A stretch of 26,306 nucleotides of DNA, taken from NCBI GenBank assembly GCA_937889485.1, contig CALAPG010000280.1, forward strand, positions 1 to 26,306. The letters run 5' to 3'. The notes below the pieces were generated by a model. It was not told where the DNA came from, did no database searches, and worked only from the letters and a program-made list of their open reading frames with translations. The position numbers were made by a program, and so were the translations under genes. Shown piece by piece: positions 1 through 7,280 of this stretch. The stretch is from an uncultured Moraxella sp. Lineage in GTDB: Bacteria > Pseudomonadota > Gammaproteobacteria > Pseudomonadales > Moraxellaceae. The first letter of the stretch is position 1; each line of letters starts with the position of its first letter.

Positions 1-664
1 CGATAAACATCACCGTATGGTCGCCGACAATCTCGCCACCGCGAATGGCATGGATGGCAATTTCCCCTTGTTTACGCGCGCCCGTCTGTCCTTCACGCCC
101 ATAGATAGCCACGTCTTTTAGGTTTTGCCCACGACCTTTGGCAACCGCTTCTGCCATCATGTAAGCTGTACCCGATGGCGCGTCAATCTTGTGCTTATGG
201 TGGGCTTCGATGACTTCAACGTCTGCGGTGTCGCCAAATGCTTTGGCTGCCATTTCTAACAGTTTTAGGGTCAAATTAACCCCTGTTGAGTAGTTGCCTG
301 CATACACAATGGCAATGTTATCACTGGCTTTTTTTAATACGGCATTTTGTTTATCATTGAGACCTGTAGTGCCAATCACCATATTGATGCCTTTATCGGC
401 ACACAACTGCAAGTTTTGGGTGGTGGATTCAGGTAAGCTAAAATCAATCAGTACATCAATGTCATCAATCACTGCTGCCAAGTCATCGACCAAAGCGATA
501 TTGGCGCTGTCGATATTGACCAATTCGCCTGCGTCCACGCCCACAAGGCTTGAGCCTGCGCGCTCAATGGCGGCGGCAAGCTGGGTTTGGCTATTTTGTG
601 CCACTGCCTGAATGAGCATCCGTCCCATGCGTCCACCTGCGCCGATTACGCCAACTTTTACCAT
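1..664 (-). CDS. dapB: 4-hydroxy-tetrahydrodipicolinate reductase, partial (C-terminus beyond window)
   Basis: DapB reduces 4-hydroxy-tetrahydrodipicolinate with NAD(P)H in the cytoplasmic lysine/diaminopimelate pathway, which feeds peptidoglycan. The N-terminus shows the Rossmann dinucleotide loop GAGGRMG (residues 8-14). The segment [15 protein letters not shown] begins near residue 153 and carries the family's catalytic His pair and the substrate-binding Lys. 221 codons are present out of the roughly 270 usual for the family, so the end is cut by the window edge, not by mutation. The start is the ATG at 664, which begins [11 protein letters not shown] as in homologues. It lies downstream of dnaJ on the same strand, but a hairpin plus T-run terminator separates the two, so it probably has its own promoter in 665-780. 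Identification is firm. Confidence 0.95.
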   Translation of the reverse strand, partial: MVKVGVIGAGGRMGRMLIQAVAQNSQTQLAAAIERAGSSLVGVDAGELVNIDSANIALVDDLAAVIDDIDVLIDFSLPESTTQNLQLCADKGINMVIGTTGLNDKQNAVLKKASDNIAIVYAGNYSTGVNLTLKLLEMAAKAFGDTADVEVIEAHHKHKIDAPSGTAYMMAEAVAKGRGQNLKDVAIYGREGQTGARKQGEIAIHAIRGGEIVGDHTVMFI

Positions 665-780
665 GATGCTGTCCTTTTATTGGGTTGATTAGGGTTGATT
701 ATTGCTATCAAATAATAACAGCTTGCCCAGCTGAATCCTAGCCACTGTGGCTGTTTTTGCATCAGACACTTGCAAGGCAT

Positions 781-806
781 AAAAAAACCCTTGCAAGCAG
801 CAAGGG
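781..806 (-). terminator. Rho-independent terminator of dnaJ
   Basis: The 7-bp arms CCCTTGC (788-794) and GCAAGGG (800-806) enclose a 5-nt loop. Read on the minus strand, the stem is followed by a run of seven T (781-787). It lies 27 bp past the dnaJ stop and separates dnaJ from dapB. Confidence 0.85.
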
Positions 807-811
807 TCAAA

Positions 812-827
812 AGTTTCACGTGAAACA
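812..827. promoter_or_regulatory. parS-like ParB-binding site 1
   Basis: The site reads AGTTTCACGTGAAACA and matches the bacterial parS consensus TGTTNCACGTGAAACA except at the first base. The inner GTTTCACGTGAAAC is a perfect 14-bp palindrome. It is intergenic, between the dnaJ stop codon and the dnaJ terminator, so it would be transcribed in the dnaJ 3' untranslated region. Confidence 0.85.
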
Positions 828-832
828 TTTTA

Positions 833-1999
833 TCAGTCAAAGAGCTCTTTGACGTCTTCTTTGAGCTTGTCAAAGAAGGATTTTTTTTGCGGTGATTGCT
901 GATGCTCACCCATTGATGACTGCAGTTGACGTAGTAGGTCTTTTTGTTCGTTGCTTAGATTGGTGGGGGTCTCAACCACCACGCGGCATAGCAAGTCCCC
1001 TTTCATGGTGGTGCGCACAGGCGTCACGCCTTTGCCTTTGATGCGAAATACTTTATGACTTTGTGTGCCTTCGGGGATACGCAGGTTCACGCGTCCATCT
1101 AGGGTGGGCACTTCTACTTCACGCCCCAATGCGGCATCGGCAAAACTGACGGGCACATCCATATATAAGTCAGCGCCTTCACGGGTAAAAATTGGGTGTT
1201 TTTGCACGCGGATTTCGACATACAAGTCACCGCTTTCACCGCCTGTGATGGCCTCGCCCTCGCCTGTTAGGCGAACACGGTCACCATTATCCACCCCTGC
1301 TGGGATGGTGACTTCAAGGGTGCGCGATTTTTCTTTGATGCCACTGCCATGACAGTCGCTGCAAGGGTTTTTGATTTGTTTGCCAGAGCCATGACAGCTT
1401 GGGCAGGTTTGCTGCACCGCAAAAAATCCTTGCTGCATCCGCACCACGCCTGCACCGCCACATGTTGAACAGGTGACGATATCACTGCTGTCTTTGGCGC
1501 CTTTACCATCACAAGTCTCACAAGGGGCTGGTGCGGTGAAGGTGATTTCTTTTTTTGCGCCATTCACGGCTTCTTCTAGGGTCAAATCGAGCATATAGCG
1601 CAAATCAGCGCCACGACGTTGGCGACTGCCGCCACGAGCGCCACCAAAGATATCGCCAAAGATATCTTGAAACCCGCTGGCATTGCCGCCGCGACCGCCG
1701 CCCATACCACCAAAAATATCGCCAAAGATGTCTTGGAAATTACCGCCACCAAAACCACCGCCACCCATGCCATTTTCAAACGCAGCATGTCCCATACGGT
1801 CATAGGCACTGCGTTTGTTTGCATCACTCAGCACTTCATACGCCATGGATGCTTCTTTGAATTTTTCTTCCGCCTCAGGGTCATCTGGGTTACGGTCTGG
1901 GTGGTATTTCATTGCCAATTTGCGGTAGGCTTTTTTGATTTCTTGCTCATCAGCGGTTTTGCCAACCCCTAATACTTCATAAAAATCGCGTTTTGACAT
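833..1999 (-). CDS. dnaJ: Chaperone DnaJ (type I Hsp40)
   Basis: Cytoplasmic co-chaperone that stimulates DnaK ATP hydrolysis and delivers unfolded clients. The protein has 388 residues. A J-domain (1-70) carries the HPD motif at 33-35, and a Gly/Phe-rich linker spans about 77-125. Four CxxCxGxG zinc motifs start near residue 160 ([32 protein letters not shown]), followed by the C-terminal substrate-binding domains. The start at 1999 is chosen over an in-frame upstream start at 2044 because [11 protein letters not shown] is the family N-terminus and AAAGGAGTCACC sits just before it. dnaK, the usual neighbour, is not visible. Oddity: the linker contains a tandem duplication of [11 protein letters not shown], giving four DIF motifs. 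The leader holds an inverted repeat at 2055-2072. Confidence 0.97.
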   Translation of the reverse strand: MSKRDFYEVLGVGKTADEQEIKKAYRKLAMKYHPDRNPDDPEAEEKFKEASMAYEVLSDANKRSAYDRMGHAAFENGMGGGGFGGGNFQDIFGDIFGGMGGGRGGNASGFQDIFGDIFGGARGGSRQRRGADLRYMLDLTLEEAVNGAKKEITFTAPAPCETCDGKGAKDSSDIVTCSTCGGAGVVRMQQGFFAVQQTCPSCHGSGKQIKNPCSDCHGSGIKEKSRTLEVTIPAGVDNGDRVRLTGEGEAITGGESGDLYVEIRVQKHPIFTREGADLYMDVPVSFADAALGREVEVPTLDGRVNLRIPEGTQSHKVFRIKGKGVTPVRTTMKGDLLCRVVVETPTNLSNEQKDLLRQLQSSMGEHQQSPQKKSFFDKLKEDVKELFD

Positions 2000-2054
2000 G
2001 GTGACTCCTTTGGCAGCACAAAAAGACAATAGGTTTGACATCACCCATCGTCAC

Positions 2055-2072
2055 GTTTGGCGGCTGCCAAAC
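2055..2072 (-). promoter_or_regulatory. Inverted repeat in the dnaJ leader
   Basis: GTTTGGC (2055-2061) and GCCAAAC (2066-2072) form a perfect 7-bp dyad with a 4-nt loop, about 55 bp upstream of the dnaJ start codon. It could be an mRNA hairpin or a repressor operator. I see no CIRCE element and no convincing heat-shock sigma promoter, so its role is unassigned. Confidence 0.4.
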
Positions 2073-2248
2073 CTTTGAAAGACTAAAATTTAAAAATATG
2101 CAATATAGTGGCGATTTTTTGTAAATAATCAAGCCACTGATTGCCAGTAATTGCAAAATAGTTGCCCGTTGTTTGCAAGAAAAATACGCAAAACTACGCC
2201 ACATTGATTTAAACTGCTCACATCACTTTCAACAACACCCAGCTATTT

Positions 2249-2890
2249 ATGAAAAAAATCGTCTCTTTCATGATTGTGTTAGCGCTGATTGCGGGCTTAG
2301 CCATCATCGCCTCGCCGTATTGGGCGGTTTATCAACTCAAAAAAGCCTATGACACCAAAGATATAGCCACTATCAATGCGTCTATCGATTTTCCCAAAGT
2401 TCAACAGAGTGTGAAATCACAGCTCAATCCCATTTTGCTTGAAAAAGCCCATCAGCTAACAAAATCACCCTTTTTGCAATTGTTAAATATTGAGCTAAAC
2501 CCTGATGACATCGTTGGTACATTGGTCAATAAAGCAGTTGATAACAGCATCACCGCCGATGGGGTTAATTATGTTATAACAGGACAATCAGCCACCAGCA
2601 CTGTGAGTAGCAGCGTCAAACTATTGGGAGGCTTGCTGGCAGTGGCGATGGACAAAATTGATATACAAGACTTGCTCACCGCTCGCAACCAAGACGCGTT
2701 ATTGCAAAAAGCCAAGCAGCAGCTCACGGCACCAAACCCCAACGCCGTGCCTGTCGATAACGCGGCAAAGTATTGCGGCTTTAACTGCTTTTATGTGAAT
2801 ACCCAAGTAAAAGGCTACCCCGTGACGCTTGGGCTACAACGCCACGGCTGGGTAACTTGGCAAGTGGTGGGGGTAAAACTGCCGTTATAA
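2249..2890 (+). CDS. DUF2939 family membrane-anchored protein
   Basis: A 213-residue protein of unknown function. A hydrophobic N-terminal segment (about residues 4-25, FMIVLALIAGLAIIASPYWAVY) looks like an uncleaved signal anchor, placing the rest in the periplasm. The stretch YQLKKAYDTKDIATINASIDFPKVQQSVKSQL (split as YQLKKAYDTKD and IDFPKVQQSVKSQL) has the pattern of the DUF2939 family: a helix of the type YxLkxAxdxkD followed by DFPxVrqSlK. The gene is transcribed away from dnaJ and ends four bases before the convergent rsuA stop codon. The Shine-Dalgarno is weak, so the ATG at 2249 rests on the signal-anchor pattern. Family assignment is by recognition of that pattern; no biochemical function is claimed. 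Confidence 0.75.
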   Translation: MKKIVSFMIVLALIAGLAIIASPYWAVYQLKKAYDTKDIATINASIDFPKVQQSVKSQLNPILLEKAHQLTKSPFLQLLNIELNPDDIVGTLVNKAVDNSITADGVNYVITGQSATSTVSSSVKLLGGLLAVAMDKIDIQDLLTARNQDALLQKAKQQLTAPNPNAVPVDNAAKYCGFNCFYVNTQVKGYPVTLGLQRHGWVTWQVVGVKLPL

Positions 2891-2894
2891 GGGG

Positions 2895-3599
2895 TTAAAA
2901 TTGTGCGATTTCTGCTTCGCTCAAGAATCGGCTTTCGCCTTTTTCCAGCCCCTCAAGGGTGATAGTGCCAATACTGGCACGGTGGAGCTCAACCACTTTA
3001 TTGCCAAAATAGCCCATCATGCGTTTGACTTGGTGGTATTTGCCTTCGGTCAGTACCAAGGTGGCATGGGTGTCATCACAGAAACTTAACTCAGCAGGTT
3101 TGGTCTTGTCATATTCACCTTCTAGCATGACACCTTTGGCAAGCTCTGTGATGGCAAAGGCTTGTTGTTCCTCGCTCATGGGGTCAGCAAGGGTCAATTC
3201 ATAGACCTTGGCAACGTGATGCTTTGGGCTGGTGACACGGTGCAAAAAGCCGCCATCATCACTGAGTAGTAGCGCGCCTGTGGTATCCACATCTAGCCGC
3301 CCTGCAATGCGCAAACTGCTCAGCTGTGGCACATCAATAAGCTCAGTGACGATGGGATGTTCTTTGGGTTTTAGGGTACACTCAAAACCTTCTGGCTTGT
3401 ATAACAGCAAGTAGCGATTGCCTGTGGCAACCGACAACGCCTCGCCTGCCCATTCGATGTCGTCATTCACCTCGTCAACGTGCTGGCTTGAGTCTTTGAC
3501 CACCCTGCCATTGACGGTCACCTCGCCTGCGTGCAAGATTTTTTTGCAATCACGGCGAGATAATTCGGTGGCTTTGCTGATAAATTTGTCTAAACGCAT
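2895..3599 (-). CDS. rsuA: 16S rRNA pseudouridine(516) synthase
   Basis: RsuA-type enzyme that isomerises a uridine of 16S rRNA to pseudouridine during small-subunit assembly. The 234-residue protein begins with an S4-like RNA-binding domain (MRLDKFISKATELSRRDCKKIL) and continues into the synthase fold. The catalytic motif is GRLDVDTTG, with the nucleophilic Asp near residue 103. Later segments KGVML...DKTKPAEL and EGKYHQVKRMMGYFGNKVVELHR fit the RsuA branch rather than RluB, RluE or RluF. The ATG at 3599 begins directly with the family N-terminus. It is convergent with the DUF2939 gene (4-bp gap) and divergent from the yigZ-like gene. Confidence 0.9.
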   Translation of the reverse strand: MRLDKFISKATELSRRDCKKILHAGEVTVNGRVVKDSSQHVDEVNDDIEWAGEALSVATGNRYLLLYKPEGFECTLKPKEHPIVTELIDVPQLSSLRIAGRLDVDTTGALLLSDDGGFLHRVTSPKHHVAKVYELTLADPMSEEQQAFAITELAKGVMLEGEYDKTKPAELSFCDDTHATLVLTEGKYHQVKRMMGYFGNKVVELHRASIGTITLEGLEKGESRFLSEAEIAQF

Positions 3600-3648
3600 T
3601 TTTTTGTTATCCTAGTGCTTGTTTTGTTTATTGTAACATAGATTAACC

Positions 3649-4254
3649 ATGACCTATTACACGCTTAATGCCCCATGTACTGCCACACTTGAGATTAAAA
3701 AAAGCCAATTTTTGGGTTTTGGCTTTGCCATTGACAGCCGCGAGCAGTTAATGTTTCACGTGGAACAACTACGCAATCAGTATCCCGATGCGCGCCATGT
3801 CTGCTATGGCTATATCATTGGCGACCCCCACAACACCACTTCGGCAGGGTTTGATGATGACGGTGAGCCAAGCGGCACGGCTGGCAAGCCGATTTTGAAC
3901 GTGTTGCAGCATAAGGCAATCGGTCACTGTGCGGTCATCGTGGTGCGTTATTTTGGTGGTATCAAGCTTGGTGCAGGCGGGCTGACCCGCGCTTATAGTG
4001 CCACTGCGCAGGCAGTGGTTGATAACATGAATTTGCACGAGTTTGTGCCGTTTACTTTTGTTACTATCAACACTGATTTTGCCAATGAGTCGTTTGTCCG
4101 TCATGTGGTTGAAAATTTGAATGGTAAAATCAGTGAGGTACAGTACGCCAAAGATGTGATACTATCCGTTGAAATGGCTGAAAAGTCGATAGCGCAATTA
4201 ATAGAAACAATTGGTTTTTATGGCAAAGTGCAGACCTTAGCGCCCTCTGATTAA
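3649..4254 (+). CDS. yigZ: YigZ/IMPACT (UPF0029) family protein
   Basis: The 201-residue protein carries the IMPACT/UPF0029 N-terminal domain. The signature PDARHVCYGYIIGDP...GFDDDGEPSGTAGKPIL and VVRYFGGIKLGAGGLTRAY (about residues 44-125) is followed by a smaller C-terminal alpha/beta domain. Eukaryotic IMPACT proteins regulate Gcn2; the bacterial role is not established, although some members have been tied to translation or RNA binding. The 50-bp region shared with rsuA must hold both promoters, and no clear Shine-Dalgarno precedes the ATG at 3649. Residues 35-39 (MFHVE) are encoded by an embedded parS site. Family assignment is secure; function is open. Confidence 0.88.
   Translation: MTYYTLNAPCTATLEIKKSQFLGFGFAIDSREQLMFHVEQLRNQYPDARHVCYGYIIGDPHNTTSAGFDDDGEPSGTAGKPILNVLQHKAIGHCAVIVVRYFGGIKLGAGGLTRAYSATAQAVVDNMNLHEFVPFTFVTINTDFANESFVRHVVENLNGKISEVQYAKDVILSVEMAEKSIAQLIETIGFYGKVQTLAPSD
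3752..3767. promoter_or_regulatory. parS-like site 2, inside yigZ
   Basis: On the minus strand the 16-mer reads TGTTCCACGTGAAACA, which fully matches the degenerate consensus TGTTNCACGTGAAACA. On the plus strand it encodes part of MFHVEQ in YigZ. Confidence 0.85.
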
Positions 4255-4377
4255 ATTTCTAGCCCGTCAAAAACCTACAAAATAACCCCATGCGTCCCCA
4301 TAAAAAGCCGTAAAATAGTCAAAAATGACCCCAACCCCTGTTTGACGTTTTTCTCACTTTTTTTGATAGGGCCTATT

Positions 4378-5358
4378 ATGAATATTCACCAGTTGGCATT
4401 AACGCCGTTTCGCGTTCCGTTTTTTTTAGCCAATCCTCACCTCCAGACTATCTTACCCAAGTTTATCAAACTCCAAAAACCCCATTATCAGCGCCACCTT
4501 CACCCTGACCGCACCCAGACCACCCAAGTGGCTTATGACTTTGTGTTTGCTAACCATGACAATCAGCCAACACTTGATAAGCCATTGGCGGTGATGTTTC
4601 ATGGGCTTGAAGGCAGCAGTGAGAGTCATTATGCGATGGCTTTTGCCAATCATGCGCACCAATTAGGGTATGATGCGGTTATCGTGCATTTTCGCGGCTG
4701 CGGCGGTGTGGAAAATACCGCCCCTATTGACTACAACGCAGGCGATACTGCAGAAGCGCTACATGTGTTTGAGCTACTCAAAGCCAAGTATGGCTATGGG
4801 CATATCTTAGCCAGTGGGGTGTCGTTAGGGGCAAATATGCTGGCGCGCTACATGGGTGAGCAGGGCGATGATGCACTGTGTGACGCGGCAGTGGTGATTT
4901 CTGCGCCTGTGGATTTGACTACCTCGGCAAAAGCGATGCACCGTTTTGTTGCCAAACGCATCTATACCCCGTATTTACTCAAATCATTGTTGGTCAAGGC
5001 ATTTGCCAAAATTGAAGACCCTGAGCAGCTCAAAGCCTTCAAACATATCAAGACCATTGATGAGTTTGATGAGTTATACACCGCGCCGCGTCACGGTTAT
5101 GGTACGGGCGCTGATTATTATCTCAAGGCTTCGGCACTGCCTGTACTCAAGAATATCACCAAGCCTACTTTGATTATTACGGCAAAAGATGACCCGTTTT
5201 TGGGGATTATCGCCAATCAAGCAGACGTATCGCCCAGTGTACGTCTGCTATATAGCGAACATGGTGGACACGTGGGCTTTGTGCGCCTTCAAGCCAAGAG
5301 ATTCAATATTAATTGGTTACCAGAGACCACGTTCAAGTTTTTTGCCGCCCTGTCCTAG
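4378..5358 (+). CDS. YheT-family alpha/beta hydrolase
   Basis: A 326-residue cytoplasmic alpha/beta hydrolase of the YheT (UPF0017) family. The order of motifs fits: NPHLQTILP near the N-terminus, HGLEGSSESHYA after the first strands, HFRGCGG, the nucleophile elbow GVSLGAN (Ser), then AKDDPF (acid) and HGGHVGF (His), completing a Ser-Asp-His triad. Some relatives act on esters or lipids, but the native substrate is not known here. The ATG at 4378 is preferred to an in-frame TTG at 4342 because MNIHQLALTPFRVPFFLANPHLQT is the usual N-terminus. It ends 24 bp from the convergent gdhA stop codon, with a weak hairpin (5347-5370) between them. Confidence 0.88.
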   Translation: MNIHQLALTPFRVPFFLANPHLQTILPKFIKLQKPHYQRHLHPDRTQTTQVAYDFVFANHDNQPTLDKPLAVMFHGLEGSSESHYAMAFANHAHQLGYDAVIVHFRGCGGVENTAPIDYNAGDTAEALHVFELLKAKYGYGHILASGVSLGANMLARYMGEQGDDALCDAAVVISAPVDLTTSAKAMHRFVAKRIYTPYLLKSLLVKAFAKIEDPEQLKAFKHIKTIDEFDELYTAPRHGYGTGADYYLKASALPVLKNITKPTLIITAKDDPFLGIIANQADVSPSVRLLYSEHGGHVGFVRLQAKRFNINWLPETTFKFFAALS

Positions 5359-5382
5359 TTGTGATAGGGCGAGTGCAGGTTT

Positions 5383-6714
5383 TTAGAGTATGCCGTAGTT
5401 GACCATGGCATTGGCAATCTGGCTAAAGCCTGCGATGTTTGCGCCTTTTTTGTAGTCAATACAGCCGTTGTCCTGTTTACCGTAGGTGGCGCAAGCGTCA
5501 TGAATATTCTTCATGATGGTTTTGAGCTGCTCATCAAGGGTGGCGAAGCTTGCGTACTGACGCACCGAATTTTGGGACATTTCAAGACCCGATACCGCAA
5601 CGCCGCCTGCATTTGATGCCTTGCCAGGGGCATAAATAATGCCATTTTGTTGAAATAACGTAATGGCATCGGCATCGCTTGGCATATTGGCGCCTTCTGC
5701 CACGTGCTTGATACCATTGGCAATTAATTGTTTGGCATCGGCAGCGTTGATTTCGTTTTGGGTGGCACAAGGTAGCGCGATATCGGCTTTGATATGCCAA
5801 GGACGGGTATCGGCAAGCCATTTGGCGTCGCACTGTTCAGCAAAGTCTGATAAACGTTTGCCCTGTGCTTTTAGTGTTTTTAGGGCTTCGATTTGCTCAA
5901 GTGTAAAGCCGTCTGCCAAATGTAAAGTGCCTTTTGAGTCTGATAAAGTCACAACTTTTGCCCCAAGCTCAATACATTTTTGTGCCGTGTGTAACGACAC
6001 GTTGCCTGCACCAGATACCAAAACGGTTTTGCCCACAAGGGTGTCTTGGCAATGTGCTAGCATGTTTTGCAAGAAGTACACCAAGCCAAACCCTGTGGCT
6101 TCGGTACGAATTAAACTGCCGCCTTGCCCCACCGTTTTGCCTGTTAATACCCCAGAAAATTCACGGGTCAAATTTTTGTACATGGCAAACATATAGCTGA
6201 TTTCTCGACCGCCTACCCCGATGTCACCTGCTGGCACGTCTATATCTGCGCCAATATACGGGGTAAGCTCTCGCATAAAGGCATAGCAAAAACGGCGAAT
6301 TTCGTTATCCGATTTGCCTTTGGGGTCAAAGTCTGAGCCGCCTTTACCACCGCCCATGGGTAGCCCAGTTAACGCATTTTTGAAAATCTGTTCAAACGCC
6401 AAGAATTTTAGTACCGATAGATTGACACTGGGGTGAAAACGCAAGCCGCCTTTGTATGGTCCAAGTGCATTGTTAAATTGAATCCGCCAGCCACGATTGA
6501 CTTGTACATGCCCTGCATCATCTTCCCAATTGATACGAAATTGAATCACGCGATCGGGATTGGTCAAACGCTCAAATAAGTTTAGCGCTTGATAAGTGCT
6601 GTTTTCGTCATACAACGGGGCAATATCTTCCCAAAACTCTTCAACTGCTTGAATAAACTCAGGCTCGTTGCTATGACGTTGTTTTAACACGGTTAATAAC
6701 TGCTGGCTTTTCAT
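5383..6714 (-). CDS. gdhA: NADP-type glutamate dehydrogenase
   Basis: Interconverts 2-oxoglutarate plus ammonium and glutamate, normally in the assimilatory direction for this family. The 443-residue length is typical of the short hexameric GdhA. Substrate-binding and catalytic signatures are present: GPYKGGLRFHPSVNLS (Lys near residue 88), LPMGGGKGGSDFDPKGKSD (catalytic Lys near 124) and PAGDIGVGGREI. The Rossmann loop SGAGNVSLHTA follows, and the end of the protein has VAEGANMPSDA and APGKASNAGGVAVSGLEMSQN. The start is preceded by TGAGGATAAGT. A good sigma70-like promoter lies 47-75 bp upstream. It is a single gene, divergent from mpl across a long spacer with several dyads. NADP preference is inferred from the family. 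Confidence 0.96.
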   Translation of the reverse strand: MKSQQLLTVLKQRHSNEPEFIQAVEEFWEDIAPLYDENSTYQALNLFERLTNPDRVIQFRINWEDDAGHVQVNRGWRIQFNNALGPYKGGLRFHPSVNLSVLKFLAFEQIFKNALTGLPMGGGKGGSDFDPKGKSDNEIRRFCYAFMRELTPYIGADIDVPAGDIGVGGREISYMFAMYKNLTREFSGVLTGKTVGQGGSLIRTEATGFGLVYFLQNMLAHCQDTLVGKTVLVSGAGNVSLHTAQKCIELGAKVVTLSDSKGTLHLADGFTLEQIEALKTLKAQGKRLSDFAEQCDAKWLADTRPWHIKADIALPCATQNEINAADAKQLIANGIKHVAEGANMPSDADAITLFQQNGIIYAPGKASNAGGVAVSGLEMSQNSVRQYASFATLDEQLKTIMKNIHDACATYGKQDNGCIDYKKGANIAGFSQIANAMVNYGIL

Positions 6715-6760
6715 TACTTATCCTCAATGGCCTATCAATGGGAGTTTGTCATCATACGTT

Positions 6761-6789
6761 AATATAATGGACAAGGGTAGTGTAACCAA
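6761..6789 (-). promoter_or_regulatory. Predicted gdhA promoter
   Basis: On the minus strand TTGGTT (6784-6789) and TATATT (6761-6766) are separated by exactly 17 bp, placing the -10 about 47 bp upstream of the gdhA start. This is a sequence match only. Confidence 0.6.
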
Positions 6790-6850
6790 CTTAAGTGGAT
6801 TATGTAAACCTTTGCTGGCACTGAGTTTTGATGGTTTTTGACCCATGGGG

Positions 6851-6864
6851 TCACAAAATTGTGA
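6851..6864. promoter_or_regulatory. Palindromic operator candidate upstream of gdhA
   Basis: TCACAAAATTGTGA is a perfect palindrome about 65 bp upstream of the predicted gdhA -35 element, followed 9 bp later by GTGAGATCAC. The half-sites TCACA/TGTGA resemble the CRP/FNR superfamily, but in the opposite order to a CRP site. The bound regulator is unknown. Confidence 0.4.
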
Positions 6865-7280
6865 TATTTTCCCGTGAGATCACAAGCGCCAAGTACACCA
6901 CCCAAACGCCCCCTGAGGCAACAATTGGGGTAACAAAACGCCACTGTTTTTATCGTTTTGCTATTACTGCCACCATTGAGGCTATTTACCAAGAATTGGT
7001 ATTTAATAGCTGACAACCCCTGCTTTCTACTTTAAAATTAGCCAATTTGGTCGTGGCTCAAACAGTCTGCCAATGATATCTGATGGTTTTATGGTCAAAT
7101 TGTATGATGCGTTCGTTACGCCTTTCAATGTTTAATGATGTCGCTGAAAAGTGTAAAAAATATACCCGACACCCTGTCAGACTACTTGTTAGACCATGCC
7201 CAACAGTTTTTAGTTGATTTTTTTAGTCAATTTTTTATTTTTAGCGATTTTTGATAACACATTGATTTTAAGGCATTGCT

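Larger units (their letters stand above)
6715..7280. other. 566-bp gdhA-mpl divergent intergenic region with several dyads
   Basis: No convincing gene is seen. It holds the gdhA promoter (6761-6789), a perfect 14-bp palindrome TCACAAAATTGTGA (6851-6864), a nearby near-palindrome GTGAGATCAC (6874-6883), ACCAAGAATTGGT (6988-7000), and an AT-rich mpl leader after about 7200 that ends in TAAGG eight bases before the mpl ATG. A 61-codon plus-strand frame at 6828-7013 lacks any start signal and is not called. Confidence 0.6.

Noticed and set aside
1288..1296. TTATCCACC inside dnaJ as a DnaA box
   Set aside because: It is an isolated one-off match inside a coding region, without neighbouring boxes, and is expected by chance.
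5347..5370. Hairpin GCCCT...AGGGC between yheT-like gene and gdhA as a terminator
   Set aside because: The stem is short with a mismatch, and there is no adjacent T-run on either strand.
5663..6196. A 177-codon plus-strand frame
   Set aside because: It lies wholly antisense to gdhA, which is complete and unmistakable, and it shows no family features.
6828..7013. A 61-codon plus-strand frame in the gdhA-mpl gap
   Set aside because: No ribosome-binding site, no recognisable domain, and its composition looks like the surrounding non-coding DNA.
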